DNA from: Russula earlei
Lineage: Eukaryota; Basidiomycota; Agaricomycetes; Russulales; Russulaceae
Direction: 5' to 3'
DNA length: 64,000 nt
Assembly (NCBI GenBank): GCA_025769875.1
Contig: JAGFNK010000080.1
Location: 85,888 to 149,887, forward strand
Shown here: in pieces, positions 32,256-44,872 of the stretch
Layout of the letters: every line of letters begins with the position of its first letter
Position numbering within the stretch: position 1 is the stretch's first letter
Program-made: the position numbers and the translations under genes
Notes under the pieces: generated by a model
Database searches by the model: none
What the model was told of the DNA's origin: nothing
What the model saw: the letters and a program-made list of their open reading frames with translations, nothing else

Positions 32256-35200
32256 TTATGAGGCACAAGAATGGAGATGTACCCAGTCCATGGGAAGTAT
32301 ATGCAGTACTTGATGCCCTTGTATTTGTGAGGGGGTCACTGCAATATGACAAATCATGCTCGAAGGCTTGATGATGACAGGTGGTGCAAGTTCCCTTCTA
32401 CACAAAAACCCACCAGCGAAGCCAAACCTTCTGTACATCTGGTCCAGGTTGTTGAGCTCGGGTCGGAGAGATAGATATAGCTGAACACAGAGGTAAAGAT
32501 TTGGTTGAAGTGGTTTGGGGTTGAGGGAGTGTGATATGGGGACATGATGGGGATGGAAAAGAATGTGTATGACCTGGCCTGGCTCTTGTGTATTTGACAG
32601 GTCGGATGTGTCATGTCGAAACAGGATGTGACTGTCACACACTCTGTGGCCTGTTGTAGAATATTGGACCCCTCGGAGCGAAAACTTGTCTAAGACTTGG
32701 AACTCGGCCTCAGGTTGTATTGAAGTACCAAGTTGCTGCTCTGGACTGTTGGAGTCTAAGAACCGAATAAAGGGAACCAGTACAGCGTCAGGGAGCTTTG
32801 ATTTGCACATGTGTGTGTTGAAGCAGATGGGCGCAGGTTATGATAACAACGATAAGATCCTTAAGTGTTGAAGCAGATGGGTGCAGGTTATGATAAGAGC
32901 GATAAGATATCTACAATGCGTGATTAGATGCGAGAGATAAGATAGGAAACAGTAAGTACTCACTTCAGTATTGTGTAAGACAAGACTGAAGTGATCTATC
33001 GAAATACGATGCTCTTAAGTACTCCAGAGCGTCTCTAAGTACACTGCAAGTAGCTACCATCAACAAGAAACAAAGATCATACAAGGATCAGTCGTTAGTA
33101 GCTACCGATTGTCATCAATTAACTTATCATTGTAAGTAACACAGATCTCAGCATATGAGCTGAGCCAGACCACGTGATCCGACGTGTCATGCGCCTGAGC
33201 TAAGCCGGTGATGCCCAGTCCGTGTAACCGACGCGTCAATGTGTCTGAGCTATGATTACATCACAACGTCCCAGGGTAGTGGTAACACACCAAATCAATG
33301 ATAATCTCAACAGTGTGTTCCATCATATGCCAAGTTGGGCTCTTGCTGTGTGAGACGCACTGTGTCAACCATATGGGCTAATCGTGTCCCATGAACGTCT
33401 TCGGCACAGATGTGTTTGTATACATTGACAAAGTCACCAAGATGTGACTGCACTTCACTATCGTCTGAGAGCAATGCGTGGAGATTTGCCTCTCTCATGG
33501 AACTATGCAAAAATGTTGACTCAAGTTCACCTGATTGAGATAATGATGAGGACTTGAGACAATATCAAGTGGTAAATAGGCCAAACCAAACTTCATGTTA
33601 TGGTTCTTGCTCTGCATAGAATGAATATATCGCTCATAGAATGCCGCACTATGCGTGTGCACCGGCCCAAAACCCCTGAGTATATCACTGTAATGTAAGG
33701 TGACATGGTGGATGGGTTTCACCTTTGCGAGCTTGTATAACAATTTGAATCTTGTCACATAGCAGAAGATGTAGTGCTCGTATAGTTCAATCTCTTTCAT
33801 TGAGATCGAACGCAAGTTTGCAGTCTGAACAGCATGGACTAGGTCCATGAAATTTTCCAGAATTTCTCTCCAGTATTCAGGTGTACCATCGCCTCCCCAA
33901 AGTCTGATCAGGGTGATTGGAAGATGGATTGTGCAGATGACTCTCCAGTTGTTGGCGCTGAGCTTGCCCCATGCCACAGTACCCCCAATTTGGAGGGGCA
34001 TCCGAAACCCAGGATGGAAGCTCAGTCAAGGCCATGTCTGCCCAAACGGCTTCCATAACATCCTTTCCAAGGACAGCACCAGTCGTAGGATGGCCCCTTT
34101 TGTTCTGGGTAGAATTATCTAGAGTGAGGACATTTTCCCCAACCTATTGGAAATGAGATCTACTGCATACTTCCATGGATCATATTATGTACCCAAGCTG
34201 CAGCTGCAGCATACAGTTGTTGTTTTGTTTGAAGCCTTCTTAGTCCTTCTTAGGACATATGGCAGTAATCCCGACAGATAAACTGAAGTATGACCTTTTG
34301 GCTTGCAACACAGTACCTGGGGCAGCATGATTAATGAGTTGTTTAAAACATTTATCTACGGCCCATTGCTCATCCCCAGATGGAACTCTTTCTTCACTTA
34401 GAGAGTGAGCTGATATACCCTAGAAGGGCATCAGTTGAGTCAATGACATAGAATTGTGAATGATGCACTGGAATCATCTGTGGCGAACACTCCCCTCATG
34501 TGAATATGGAGATTCTGTGGAGTCATAATCTAGTTGAGGAGTTGGGGGTGCACTGTAGGAATGGCAGGATATGCCGACCCTGCAGTAGGGATGCTCGGCG
34601 CTTGAACCATGTCAGATGAGACCACCTGACACCTGCATCCAATACTGAATTCATCTTACCACCAATCAGAATAACATAACTCACCCATTCAGCGATGGAT
34701 CCTGCTAATTGCCATTTATTACCAGCCCGTCGCAAGTCATGGTTGTTGCAGATATGCCATAGAATGTCATGCATGCACTCCCTTCTGTTGAGTTGCTCCC
34801 AAAGTTTCACAGGGTCTTGAGCAGTACGTATAACCTCATACCACTTCTCCATGTCGGAGTTAGGGGGTCTTTGAACAGTCATGGCTGCCGGTAGTGCTGT
34901 CCCATCACCGCCCGGAATGGAAATATCAATTCCCCAAACTTGCCGACAATGAGTCTGAAGAAGTCCAAGGTCGAAGACATGCATAGGCTCGATAGCTGTG
35001 AAGTGAACTGGATTTAATATGGCAGATCGAGAAGCGGAGACCACCTGATTCCATGTTGTCTGAAAAGGGACTCTTGCTCACCAAGAGTTTCTGCATCCCT
35101 CCAGCGCTGCGCAAGCCAAATTTGCTGAACAACATCTCGTTTTGGCCAAGTATTTTTGTTGAGGTTTTCGATATCTTGAACCTTGAGATTGTAGCAAGTA

Positions 35201-36130
35201 CAAAAATTGGTAGCCGTCGGACTTGCAAATCCACCGGCCTGACATGCAGCTAGCATATCAGAAATGACAGGAGCAAGTATAGTGCGAACTCGACAGCCTT
35301 GGCTATGCCTCACCATTTGAGAATACCACACACCAGGTTCAAAGAACTCAAGTAAGACCTCAACGAGAAGTCTAAGGCTGTGGTTAACATCGGACAGAGA
35401 GGGTTTCTTTGGCCCAGGAATTATGCCAGCAAGAAACATATTCTCTGGGCAATATTGTAGGTGGATGGAAGGTTGAGCAAAATCAACCAAATAGCAGGTC
35501 GATGAGAATGTTTGTTTAGCCTCCTTCATGTGAAAGGGGTTGAAGCTGTCCATCGAGAATGAAAATGCCAGGCGGGTTTCATCAGCTGGCCCTGGGAGGA
35601 AACTGTTCACACGTTTTCAGGAGAATCTTGCACAGATGTCCTGCATCCCACATGTCCTCCATTATTTTCTTTTGTTGCCTCCTGAAAGCCTTTGAAAACT
35701 TGTTCCTCGATAGCAGGCCAGGAAAGTAGTCTCCCAACCCATTGCTTCAGATCTTGTGCTTCATACTTGGACCAAGGAATGGTGTAAGAGCTGCCATTGG
35801 CGACAATAGTGTGGAATAAGGATTCACCACAGGCCATGCCTTTTGAGACCCTGTCAGGTATGTGCAGTGAGCTGGTGCAAATAGGTGATTGTTTTCAGGG
35901 GTCATCAGGAGAAACTGCTATAGGATGGCTGATGTTCCGAGTCATCAAAAGATGTGGGCGCTTTCCTCCTTTTTGGTCTTGACAGGCCGAATGCAGATAT
36001 AGGGGCATAGCATGAAGGGCAGCAGATGTAGCTGTGAGTGATGAGATCAAGATCATACATAATGAGGAGTCTTCTGGGGTCCTTTGGCACACCTGTTTGC
36101 CAAGGAGCAAAGAGACTCTTGGCTATTCAA
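32256..36130 (-). pseudogene. Tnp2-type (CACTA/EnSpm) transposase
   Basis: Agaricomycete Tnp2 transposase on the minus strand in several exons. In order: a Cys-rich block near 36.05 kb (YDLDLITHSYICCPSCYA), LKQWVGRLLSWPAIEEQVF, LAFSFSMDSFNPFHMKEAKQ, ENMFLAGIIPGPKKPSLSD, LLVEVLLEFFEPGVWYSQMV, FASPTATNFCTCYNLKVQDI, then HFTAIEPMHVFDLGLLQTHC and GGDGT. The C-terminal part (34001-33313) has GGDGTPEYWREILENFMDLV and ICAEDVHGTRLAHMVDTV. After a solo LTR the last exon gives SLRGVQYSTTGHRVCDSHIL and FGFAGGFLCRRELAPPVIIK. Acidic residues of Tnp2 form a DDE-type site. The copy is broken at least by the LTR. CACTA ends were not identified. Confidence 0.82.
32816..33312 (-). repeat. Solo copia LTR (family of element G) inside Tnp2
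   Basis: 497 bp, TGTTGAAGC...TCTCAACA, with perfect duplication GTGTG at 32811-32815 and 33313-33317. Removing it and one duplication rejoins the Tnp2 frame (DGTHMCKSKL). It matches the element G LTR (46056-46535) in the ACTCACTTCAGT...ACTGAAGTGATCT block and the CATATGAGCTGAGCCAG block. The first ~50 bp are duplicated in tandem (32816-32865 and 32866-32915). Confidence 0.85.
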
Positions 36131-37640
36131 AATGCTCCTCATCCTGGCCAGTAAAATAGCTGTGCCATGGTGAGGAAGGTAGTATAGAATGTACATCACC
36201 AGAGTTGTCACAGTACATGACAAGAAGTGTTTTATCTTAGGGAATGCCTTGTTGCAAAGTACTTTTATGGAGCATTGTTAGCCAGAGCAACGCAGCACGT
36301 TATATATATATGTGCACATGCCTGTATTGATGAACAGCACCTTTGACTGCCATGCACAGCCCGTTGTCCCAACCATTCAACTTCCTTCAGGGCATTGATC
36401 CTGACCAGCTCTAGTAAAATTTGGTCCTCCAAGTCTTCTTTTTCATCGGTAGGTTCTATTGATTCAAGTATATCTAGGATCTCACAAAGACGATGTTCAT
36501 GCTCTAAATAGACTTGATTTTTGAATACTAGTTTTCAATGCATATAATCCAGTGTTAGGATGCCTAAGCTGGTCGGGGTAGGTGCCTGCAATAAGGACCT
36601 GCTGATGACAGGGTCATTGACAAAGTCTAAAGACTCAATATTGGGCATCCATGTAGGAACTGTGCTATAAGTTAAGCATCTAGACAGGACAAAAACTCCA
36701 TAGAGACCCTGGCAGATACCTAGACATGTTTTGAAATAAGGAAAAAATGTTTGTGTGAGAGACAGAGAGATGGAACATGTTCCCAAGAAAACCTTCAGTT
36801 GTCAGGACAAAATAGGCAGCAGTGTTCAAGTGACATTTTGAGATTGCCCACTTCTCCAACAGAGGTGAGGCAATTCTTTGGGGTTCCCCTGCACCATGTT
36901 GCCTAATTGCTTCATGGGAAGGGTGGAATGTGACAGTTGGTCATATATGTAATATCACACTAGATCTCTGGAATGGGTGGATAACATTTGCTAGAGCAAC
37001 TATACAGGCCCTGGGCAGTGTGATCTAAAATCCATGCACCAACCTTCATAGGTGTTTGCAGTAGGAGTTACTAGTTCCATGTCAATAGACTCTGCATTCG
37101 GGTTCTACAGCGTGATAAGCCACTCGTGCACACTCATGCTACAAGCCTACAACTCCAAAATTTTGCAAGGGTAATGACAAATCGAACTAGTCATGACGAA
37201 ACTACACTAGAACAATGTGCTCGTCACATACTCGGGTAACCTTGCTGGTATCGCCCTGACTTCTGACCAGAATTTTGGTTGTGAACTTTCTGATCGAGCC
37301 ATGATCGAATGCTCAAGAGTCTATAGTCGTAGTTTAGCTCAGATAAGGCCCAATGAAGAATGTAGGAAGAACATACTGCAATTATATCCAAGCTGTAGCT
37401 GAAATCATATGGCTCAGTCTTTCGGACATAGGCTTATATTTCACATACAGTGTTTCCCTGCCCTCCAGCCACTGTGGGTTGTAGGCGTTGGGAGGCAGGC
37501 CCGAGGGCACATATACCTTTTCATGCACCTTCTGGGACCCAACATGCAATTGGGCAAATGCTCATGCACTTGTCATTTGACCAGCCATTGAGGTGGCTGC
37601 GATGGTGCAGTTGATTGAAAACTTTGAGCCAACTGTGCAA
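36130..37640. other. Interval upstream of Tnp2; nothing certain
   Basis: It may hold unrecognised 5' exons or introns of the Tnp2 gene or the CACTA body. The 36535-36786 minus open frame has no motif I recognise. A short TA run lies at 36301-36310. Confidence 0.35.
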
Positions 37641-39620
37641 GTCAGGTGTTGTCACCAATCTGGCCTGACGACTGTATACTTGATCTGGTTGGTAGCTGGA
37701 TTGAGATCAGATTTGTCAGAGGACATGCCATCAACTCCCAACATGTCCAAGATAGGCAGGTGCCGCTGAAGTGGTTCATACTGTTTAACAATGTCATGCA
37801 ATGGCGATGAAATAACTACATTGCAGATCAGTGACCATGAGGATAGTGGAAATGAAATGACAGTCACCTGGTCTTTACGCTGCCACCGGCTATGTTTGGA
37901 TTTCTCCACAGCATTCTCTGCCTGTGAGAGCATGTCGCTTTTATGACGTGACTTAAGACTCTTGACCCTGGTGCAAAACACCTTCTCTATTGCCTTCCGC
38001 ATTTCCACTGTATCATCATAACCCATCTTCTCGATCAGATAACTAGTAAAGACTCAGGCCAGTGGAAACATTCCAGGGAGACTTCGGAGTACCTGCTATA
38101 TCAATCATAAAGTCACTTGCGTGGTAGCTTGCACAAGCCCTCGCGCCATGGCCAGTATTTCCCATTGAGCTGCGAATGCGACAAGGCGAGAGGGCTCAGG
38201 TGTCCTGCCATATGGTGGTTCTGTTATTAAAAGAGAAGCAAGTTCAACCTGGACCAATTTCTATGCAGACATAGTCAGCTCAGGAAAGACATTGCAAGGT
38301 TGATTCAGGGTACTGACAGTGAGTGCCTTTTCTTCAATCCCATGCCATTGTGGGCTTCAGTCTGCATCTGGCCTCCTGAGTCCTGCCGCCAACGCTCCTG
38401 GGGTCACAGGTTTTGGCTTTCTAGGGTTTGGTGGAGTAGGACCAACGATGGGAGTATGACTTCCCAGTTGACTCATAAGCTGACTTTGGCCTAGTGGTGG
38501 GCGATTGAATTTCAGCTGCGAAGACAAGATCAGGCTGGTGATGATGATGACTGGGAAGTTGGTGGAGGTAGTGACATGGGCCATGTGGGCACTTCTTCAG
38601 GTTCGTAGGATGGCCCAGGCTATTTCGGCAGTTTGGGGATTGTTTTTCCATTAAATTGACAGTTGCAAGTCAAATGAGGGAAACTCACATGCGATCTCAC
38701 AGAACTGCCCCCAACTTGCTCACCACTGTGGTCTTCTGGCTTGAGCACCTCCTCGAGATCCTCAGCTGTTGCATACCATTCTTCCTCAGGTGTTGCATAC
38801 CGTTCTTCCTCTAAATCTGAGTTGTGTGATATTGGCAAATCCGGAGCATAGAATCTTTCTGGGTCCTGCATATGTTCATCAGTTGGCGAGATACAGTCCA
38901 CCTCAGCCAAACTTCTGTCACATGGGTCCATTTGTATTTCCACTGACCCTGCACAGATGCTGGTCTATACAAAATAGGTCAGATATTATACTCCTGCACA
39001 TAGTTGGAAATCTGTACTCTGTCCTCTTGGGCCCACTCTGTATGTGTCATCGTGCTGGCAATAGATCCACAACTAGGACTCCGAATCATGTTCCCTTTTC
39101 CTTGATTAGGGACAGATACTATAGCCCACGGTGTGGCCTGGATTTCCTTGAGCAATGTTCAACTTCTTCAGAACAACTAGCAAATAATGGAAAAATAGGC
39201 ATACCATGCTCATGATATCCTGACTTTGGTTTGTTGGTGAATCACTTCTCTCGGAGGTACCTCCATGGAATCGTTTCCTCCTTTGAGCTTGAAAACATGT
39301 TAAGAGGATGTAGTAGTAGATGACATGGGATGAATCCTTACGTGTTCGGTCATGTTCTGAGATAGGCTCTGAGCCTGTGCCAACGTAAATCAGCAAACGA
39401 AATTCATCTCAGCAAAGGGAAAACCTCACCACCTCCTGAATGAGAACCATGTTGTTTTGCAAGTGTCAGAGGTGTCATGGCATGATGGGCACACCAATCG
39501 GTCTCATCCATGCTAAATTTTGCCCAGCCATCTTCATCGTCTTCAGATGAGTTTGCAACCTGTGCATGTGGGGTGTCACCTACGCGCCGACCCTTGTGGT
39601 GGCTAATGACAAGATTGGGG
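37640..39620 (-). CDS. Unrecognised gene with a DGMSSD motif, next to Tnp2
   Basis: Minus-strand blocks. 39.6-39.43 kb reads VANSSEDDEDGWAKFSMDET and DWCAHHAM. 38943-38690 is acidic (DLEEERYATPEEEWYATAED). 38026-37652 is basic (RVKSLKSRHKSD, SKHSRWQRKDQ), then after an apparent intron LPILDMLGVDGMSSDKSD and IKYTVVRPDW. A Gly-Met-Ser-Ser-Asp motif followed by a short beta-rich Trp segment is, as I remember it, typical of an uncharacterised basidiomycete family, often present in many copies. It may be one gene or two. Lying within 2 kb upstream of Tnp2 on the same strand, it could be the second protein of a CACTA element, but that is inference. Exon limits are approximate. Confidence 0.42.
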
Positions 39621-40689
39621 GCTGAACTACTGGTCCTTCCTTCAGTGGCTCAGTAAATCCTGTTGGCTGATCCCATATTAGTAACACTTACTACTAGATC
39701 AAGGACAGAGAGGGATCTTGGGTGGGCAAGCATTGATTTGCTTGTTATCAGTCGTAGTCATGCGTTGCACCATAGGTCTCCCCCGCACTTCCAACTTTCA
39801 AAGCAGGCTCCTAAACAATGGCAAGGCGGCCCAGATGGGTAGGTAACACGTACATACTTTATAGTCGTGAGTCGTAATAATGGTGCCAAACCATCACTAG
39901 TATTGTCTTCAGAAAAAGGTTGCATTGTGGTCCCAGGTCGGTATGAGCACTATATATCTGCACCAATTGTGGTCTTGAAAAGGCTTAAGTTCAGTATGAC
40001 TCACCCTGTGTAAAACGTCTCCCCTTTCCATTGTCCGATGCATTCTCCCTTCTAACCAGAATATCCTGTATTTGGATGGGCCGGGTGCAGGAGGATCCAT
40101 GGTTCACTCTACATAAGCATAAGGGCTCGTAGCATGGCGACGCTTGTTCAACACATGGTTGATGTTACTTACGTGCTTCAATTTCTTGTGAGAGGCAACC
40201 AAATGAGGAGTCAGTTGTCCAATTGAATGGGGACAATGTGAGGACACTTGTGAGGCATGCCGCGTGCGACTTCTGATCAGAAAAAACTAATAAGTCATTT
40301 ATTTACTACTGAATTTGAATTATGAACTTGCCGACTTTCAAGTGCATATGCTGCCGCTGGGTGACTCACACACCACCAATTTTGCAGCAACCCATAGGAT
40401 GCAAGGATACCTTGTCCCCTACATTTGACTCATGGGGATCATTATTACTGCGTGGGAATAGGCAGCTTCATGTTGCCCATTCTCAAACTAATTCATTCTG
40501 TCTATGATAGATTTGATGTCAATGTTTGTGTAATCATAGATACCAAGCATCCGGAGACTCGTACGTCTCTGAATCGTAACTACTGGCTGCATGCTCGCTC
40601 TCAAGCCTTTCTTCATTCTATGGAATGGCTGCTCATTTGAAAAGTTAAACACAAATAGAAAACCGAGCAATCAAGTGCACAAGCCTTCC

Positions 40690-40697
40690 CAGACAGA

Positions 40698-40732
<35 letters not shown>

Positions 40733-42240
40733 CCCATAGATTCCCAGAGCTGAGCTGACACATGCCCACTGTCATCATTGCTCTTGCCCAAAGTCCTCTG
40801 CAATGAGCCCTCTGGTTGCAACCCAAACAATGTTGAAATGCTCAGCTTTATGCGTCCCATAACCCTGCGCACCACCTGGCAAATAGATGGACCAAGCATT
40901 CCGGTTCCAGAAAGCGACAAAGACAGCTAGACTGAGAAGCATGATGGCCATCACTGAAGCTTGCTTCTGCAAACAATGGGTCTCCCAGTCACACCACACA
41001 TAGCGTATTGTGATATTACATTACAACAATACAGTCGGCCCCTGGATTGACTGATTTGTCGCCTGTTGTCCAGGTTCTGCATGCTTTTGCATGTTGCAAT
41101 CTTGAATCCAATACCAAACCACCATCTCCGAGCCCCTCTTGGCTACGCCGGTCACAATTTGGTGGGCGCTCCAAGCAGAGGAGTAAGCCTGAGCAAAGCA
41201 CAGTCATGCATGAGTGTCTAAACCAGAACGATGTTCAATGTCATTGCCAGCATGGATGAATGTCAAGGGTAGAATGACATTCTCTGGCATTGGATGTGTT
41301 GTGGTGTGCTGGAATGGGGCATCCACAAAGTGATTGGAAGTCAGGGAATACCAGTCAATGCCGTCATAAAGGTTCATAACGGCCAGCATCTTCTTGTCAG
41401 GGGATACCGCCAAACAGCCTCTATGTGCCCATCAATCTCAGGAGCATGGGCAAGAGGCAAAAGTGGTGCATCGTACATTTTACATGAACGCGGGCGGATG
41501 CGCCATGATCTCAAAGGTCTTCAGATTCCATGCACTAAAGAGTCAGATAGGTTAAGGAGATCTGTCATAAATTATGGAGAACTCACATCACGCCATGGTC
41601 CAAATACGTCACCAGCAGGACATCATCATTAAATGGAGGGCCCGCGCCATGGGCTCCGGCAGCTCTCCATCCAGCTCTGGGAACTTATGCGGATCCGGGA
41701 GGAGAGCCGCTCTTTCCCAAGTAGCTGTTCGTTAGAATCGGTACCCAGGTCAGCCAGCAGTCGCGGGAGGCGCAGTTCAAACAAACCAATGGTCGCTTGC
41801 TTGATCAGTTGGATGACGCTGCCAGAACCAATGGCCAACCAAATCCCACTCTGTGCCATGCAGTGAATTGGGCCAGGCATGCTATTGAGGGAATGATAGG
41901 CCGAATTTCGCTGTACCCAGAACATTTCAGTTTAATCAGTTGTTGCTCAAACATAGCCAGGCAATGAGAAATACTTACATCTGCTGACTTTTGAAGGCAT
42001 AATGTATGCACGTCACCACTTGCATTGCCGGCCACCACAGTATAGCCAAATTGAGAATGCCAGAGTAATGTTGTCACTGGTGCCTTGACTTGAAATTGGC
42101 GAACCTCATGTCCGCTTCCATGTCCCTGGAAAATGATGACGAGACCATTGTCAGCACCGCTGGCGAACAGTGAACCATCATGTGAGAATGCTAGAGTGTT
42201 GATGGAGTCATAATGTTTTGTCAAGAGTCTTTTTCAGCAT
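40690..42240 (-). pseudogene. WD40-repeat protein, copy 2
   Basis: Second copy of the WD40 gene. The first exon (42224-41805) is cleaner than in copy 1: KHYDSINTLAFSHDGSLF, GHEVRQFQVKAPVTTLLWHS, SGDVHTLCLQKSAD. Later blocks match copy 1 through MNLYDGIDWYSL to the hydrophobic AIMLLSLAVFVAFWNRNAW segment. About 180 bp present in copy 1 (about 29507-29685) are missing here near 41236, removing coding sequence, so this copy is also damaged but by a different lesion. The C-terminal Asp run comes from the CAT microsatellite. Confidence 0.7.
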
Positions 42241-42670
42241 GTAATTGACCCAGAAGGATGGATAACATGGATGAACAACTCATTGAAGGGTGTTCATTTG
42301 GACATTTGGACAATGGCTACTAGATGTGACTCGGGTGGCCGTGTTGGTCAGACAATGGTCAATGAATGATCCATGGAGTGGATGGGTAGACTGTCAGGCC
42401 CCCACACCGGCAGAGGCCAAGTTGAGATAAAAATACAAATTTTCCAACGATACAATTTGTTTCCGCACGCCTATGCTGAGAATACAATTGTGGCCTGACG
42501 GGTCCATCACACATCTGGCTTGTCGCGGCCACGACATGTACATAAGAATATTCCGTACATAAGTGTATACTAAACAAAAATTTAACACTCTCTGTGATCT
42601 GCGCCGATATGGAAATATTTGCCAGACAGGTTGCATCCAAGTCCATCTCTAACAGGCCAGGGTTGCATCA

Positions 42671-43600
42671 GAAACTACACTACCTGAAAGAGGAAAGATA
42701 CAAACATCTTCAAATGGGAGGGAAAGGTGTTCCAAGTTCCGCATGAGTTATACATATACCCATATACCTGCGCAGTGGATGAGCTTGTATTCTGAGTAAT
42801 AGATAAAACGCACTGTGCGATAGCAAGGTGGACAGCAGACCCAGATGGGCCCCAGGCAAGAAAATGCTTCCTTTTTCTGACAAACAACACCGCTATTTCC
42901 CCATGCCAAGGGATGAGAGGGAAGTCGTGTTTCAAATTCGGGTTTCGCTCAAGGCGTTCATCAAAATAGCCTGACACCAAAAGTGTGCAGCCAGCGACTT
43001 GGATAAGAGTGTCATATACCTCCGGTGGTGCGTGGCTTGGCATAGAGAACAACCTTTTGACATCAACGTAGGGGGGGTAGATGGCATTCTCTTGTATGGG
43101 TATATCTGCGTGAAAAGAGTGTGCAACATTTCACCGATGGGCCCTTTGCCACAGGCAGCTGGTGACACGACCATGCTTTGTCTGGGGGTCAAATTCCAAA
43201 CATACAGATTTAGCCATTTGCACTGAGAAGCATAAGCACCCACAGAGATGAGAAGCCTGAGGCCGTGTATAGCCATCGCTGATGGCGGCCTAAAGTGATG
43301 ATTCCAAAAAGTGATCGATTGGGGAAAGCATGCTGGAAAACATTCTTGAGTCGCAAAAACTTAAATGTGGATTCAAAAGGAAGAAAAAAACCGCCCATGA
43401 TCCAGTTCAATAGCGTATGGTACCAAAAGGCCCATGTATTGTGTCCCCAAAAGGGCTGGAGCGTGTTGTCCAATTGGCCTGCATAGATGACCAGGTATGA
43501 GCAACACCTATTATGCCCCAAAAAAGGCGACAGTAAATCGGCCTGTATAGACAACCAGACGTCAAGAAAGACAAGCCAGCAGCCTATTGTACTTCTGGAA
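42671..43600 (-). pseudogene. Unrecognised coding-like segment present only beside WD40 copy 2
   Basis: Between sequence shared with copy 1 (up to about 42670 and again from about 43600) lie ~0.93 kb absent from copy 1. It holds overlapping minus-strand open frames: 43617-43210, 43276-42932 and 43052-42675 (HAPPEVYDTLIQVAGCTLLV, CVLSITQNTSSS). The composition is protein-like but needs frame changes. It could be the true N-terminal part of the WD40 gene, lost from copy 1, or an insertion. Confidence 0.35.
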
Positions 43601-43689
43601 AGGCTTGAGAACGCCATCGCATCAGCCTAAGCCTGTGTGAACACCTAGACAAATCCTGATTATATTAGAACCTGAGCCCATCCAGCCGC

Positions 43690-44260
43690 CGACAGGTCGA
43701 GACTTGTACGCCGCCGCTTGTGGTCCCATCATCCCTTGATAGAGAATGTGACAGACAGCTGGCCGCGGTCAGACCAGAAGGGAATAATGATTTCCACCTT
43801 CAGAGTCATATAATTGAATGCCCAGGTGAAAGGGGCAAGCTTTCATATCCAAGGGTCAACAACAATGTCCTGATATCAGGTATGTATGACGCACCACATA
43901 TGACAGAGCTGTCCTGATCCCTCTAATGATAAATGAGCGCATTTTTCTGTGGGTCAGGTAGGTGACAAAGGTAGTGCACGCGCAAATGCCATGTCACACA
44001 CGACAAACACCGAAAGGTGCCTGAGCATCACACTGTCGCTCACCGCATCACTCCGGCCTACTGAGCCATCCCTCCATTGTTTGCCATTGTTTGCCACTGC
44101 CGTACACGAGGGCTTGCAGCCCACTATTCGCCCATTCACGTGCGATCACAATCGCTGCCTTGATGCATGCCTCACTACAGTTGTAAATAGTTGTATCATG
44201 TCATGTTTTCAGCTGTAGAGCAAATGTAATCTTATAATGCTTAGGGTTGGCACCCCACAA
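43690..44260. other. Spacer; nothing recognised
   Basis: No protein-like open frame with a known motif. The 43949-44218 plus frame (89 codons) is Thr/Leu/Cys-rich and unconvincing. Confidence 0.45.
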
Positions 44261-44264
44261 TGTG

Positions 44265-44870
44265 AAATGAAACCCAATTATTTGGCTGCCTCTAGATACA
44301 GTACATGAGGTTCTGATGTCCAAGTTTCAAGGCAATCCATTGAGAAATAGTTGAGATATGGCTGTTTGAAATTTCACACGCAGATCGGCACCCAAAATTT
44401 GAAACTTCAAGAACTGAATATTAGGCTCCCATATTTTAGTTGCACCTAGATACAGTATACAAGGTTCTACTTTCCAGGTTTCAAGGCAATCTATTAAGAA
44501 ACAGTTGAGATATGGCAGTTCGAAATTTCACACTCAGATTGCACCCAAAAATTGAAACTTCAAGAACTGATAATTATGCCCCAACTCTTGGGCTGCACCT
44601 AGATACAGGACATGAGATCCCACTGTCGAAGTTTCAAGTAAATCTGTTGAGAAACAGTTGAGATATGGCAGTTCAAAGTTTTGCACTCATGTCAGCACCT
44701 GAAAATCAACATCTCAAGAACTGAATATTAGACTCCCATATTTTCGCTGCACCTAGATATAGTATATAAGGTTCTACTGGCAAAATTTCAAGGCAATCTG
44801 TTGAGAAACTGTTGAGATATAGCAGTTTTAATTTCGCACTTGAAATGACATCCAAAAATGGCAAGTGCAA
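44265..44870. repeat. Tandem repeat, period about 152 bp, nearly four units
   Basis: Units begin AGGTTCTACT or a variant at about 44309, 44462, 44611 and 44769. Each contains TTTCAAGGCAATC, GTTGAGAAACAGTTGAGATA and, in the complete units, CTTCAAGAACTGA and CTGCACCTAGATACAG. Units differ by substitutions and small indels. The array ends abruptly where the copia gag of element G begins. Confidence 0.8.
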
Positions 44871-44872
44871 GG

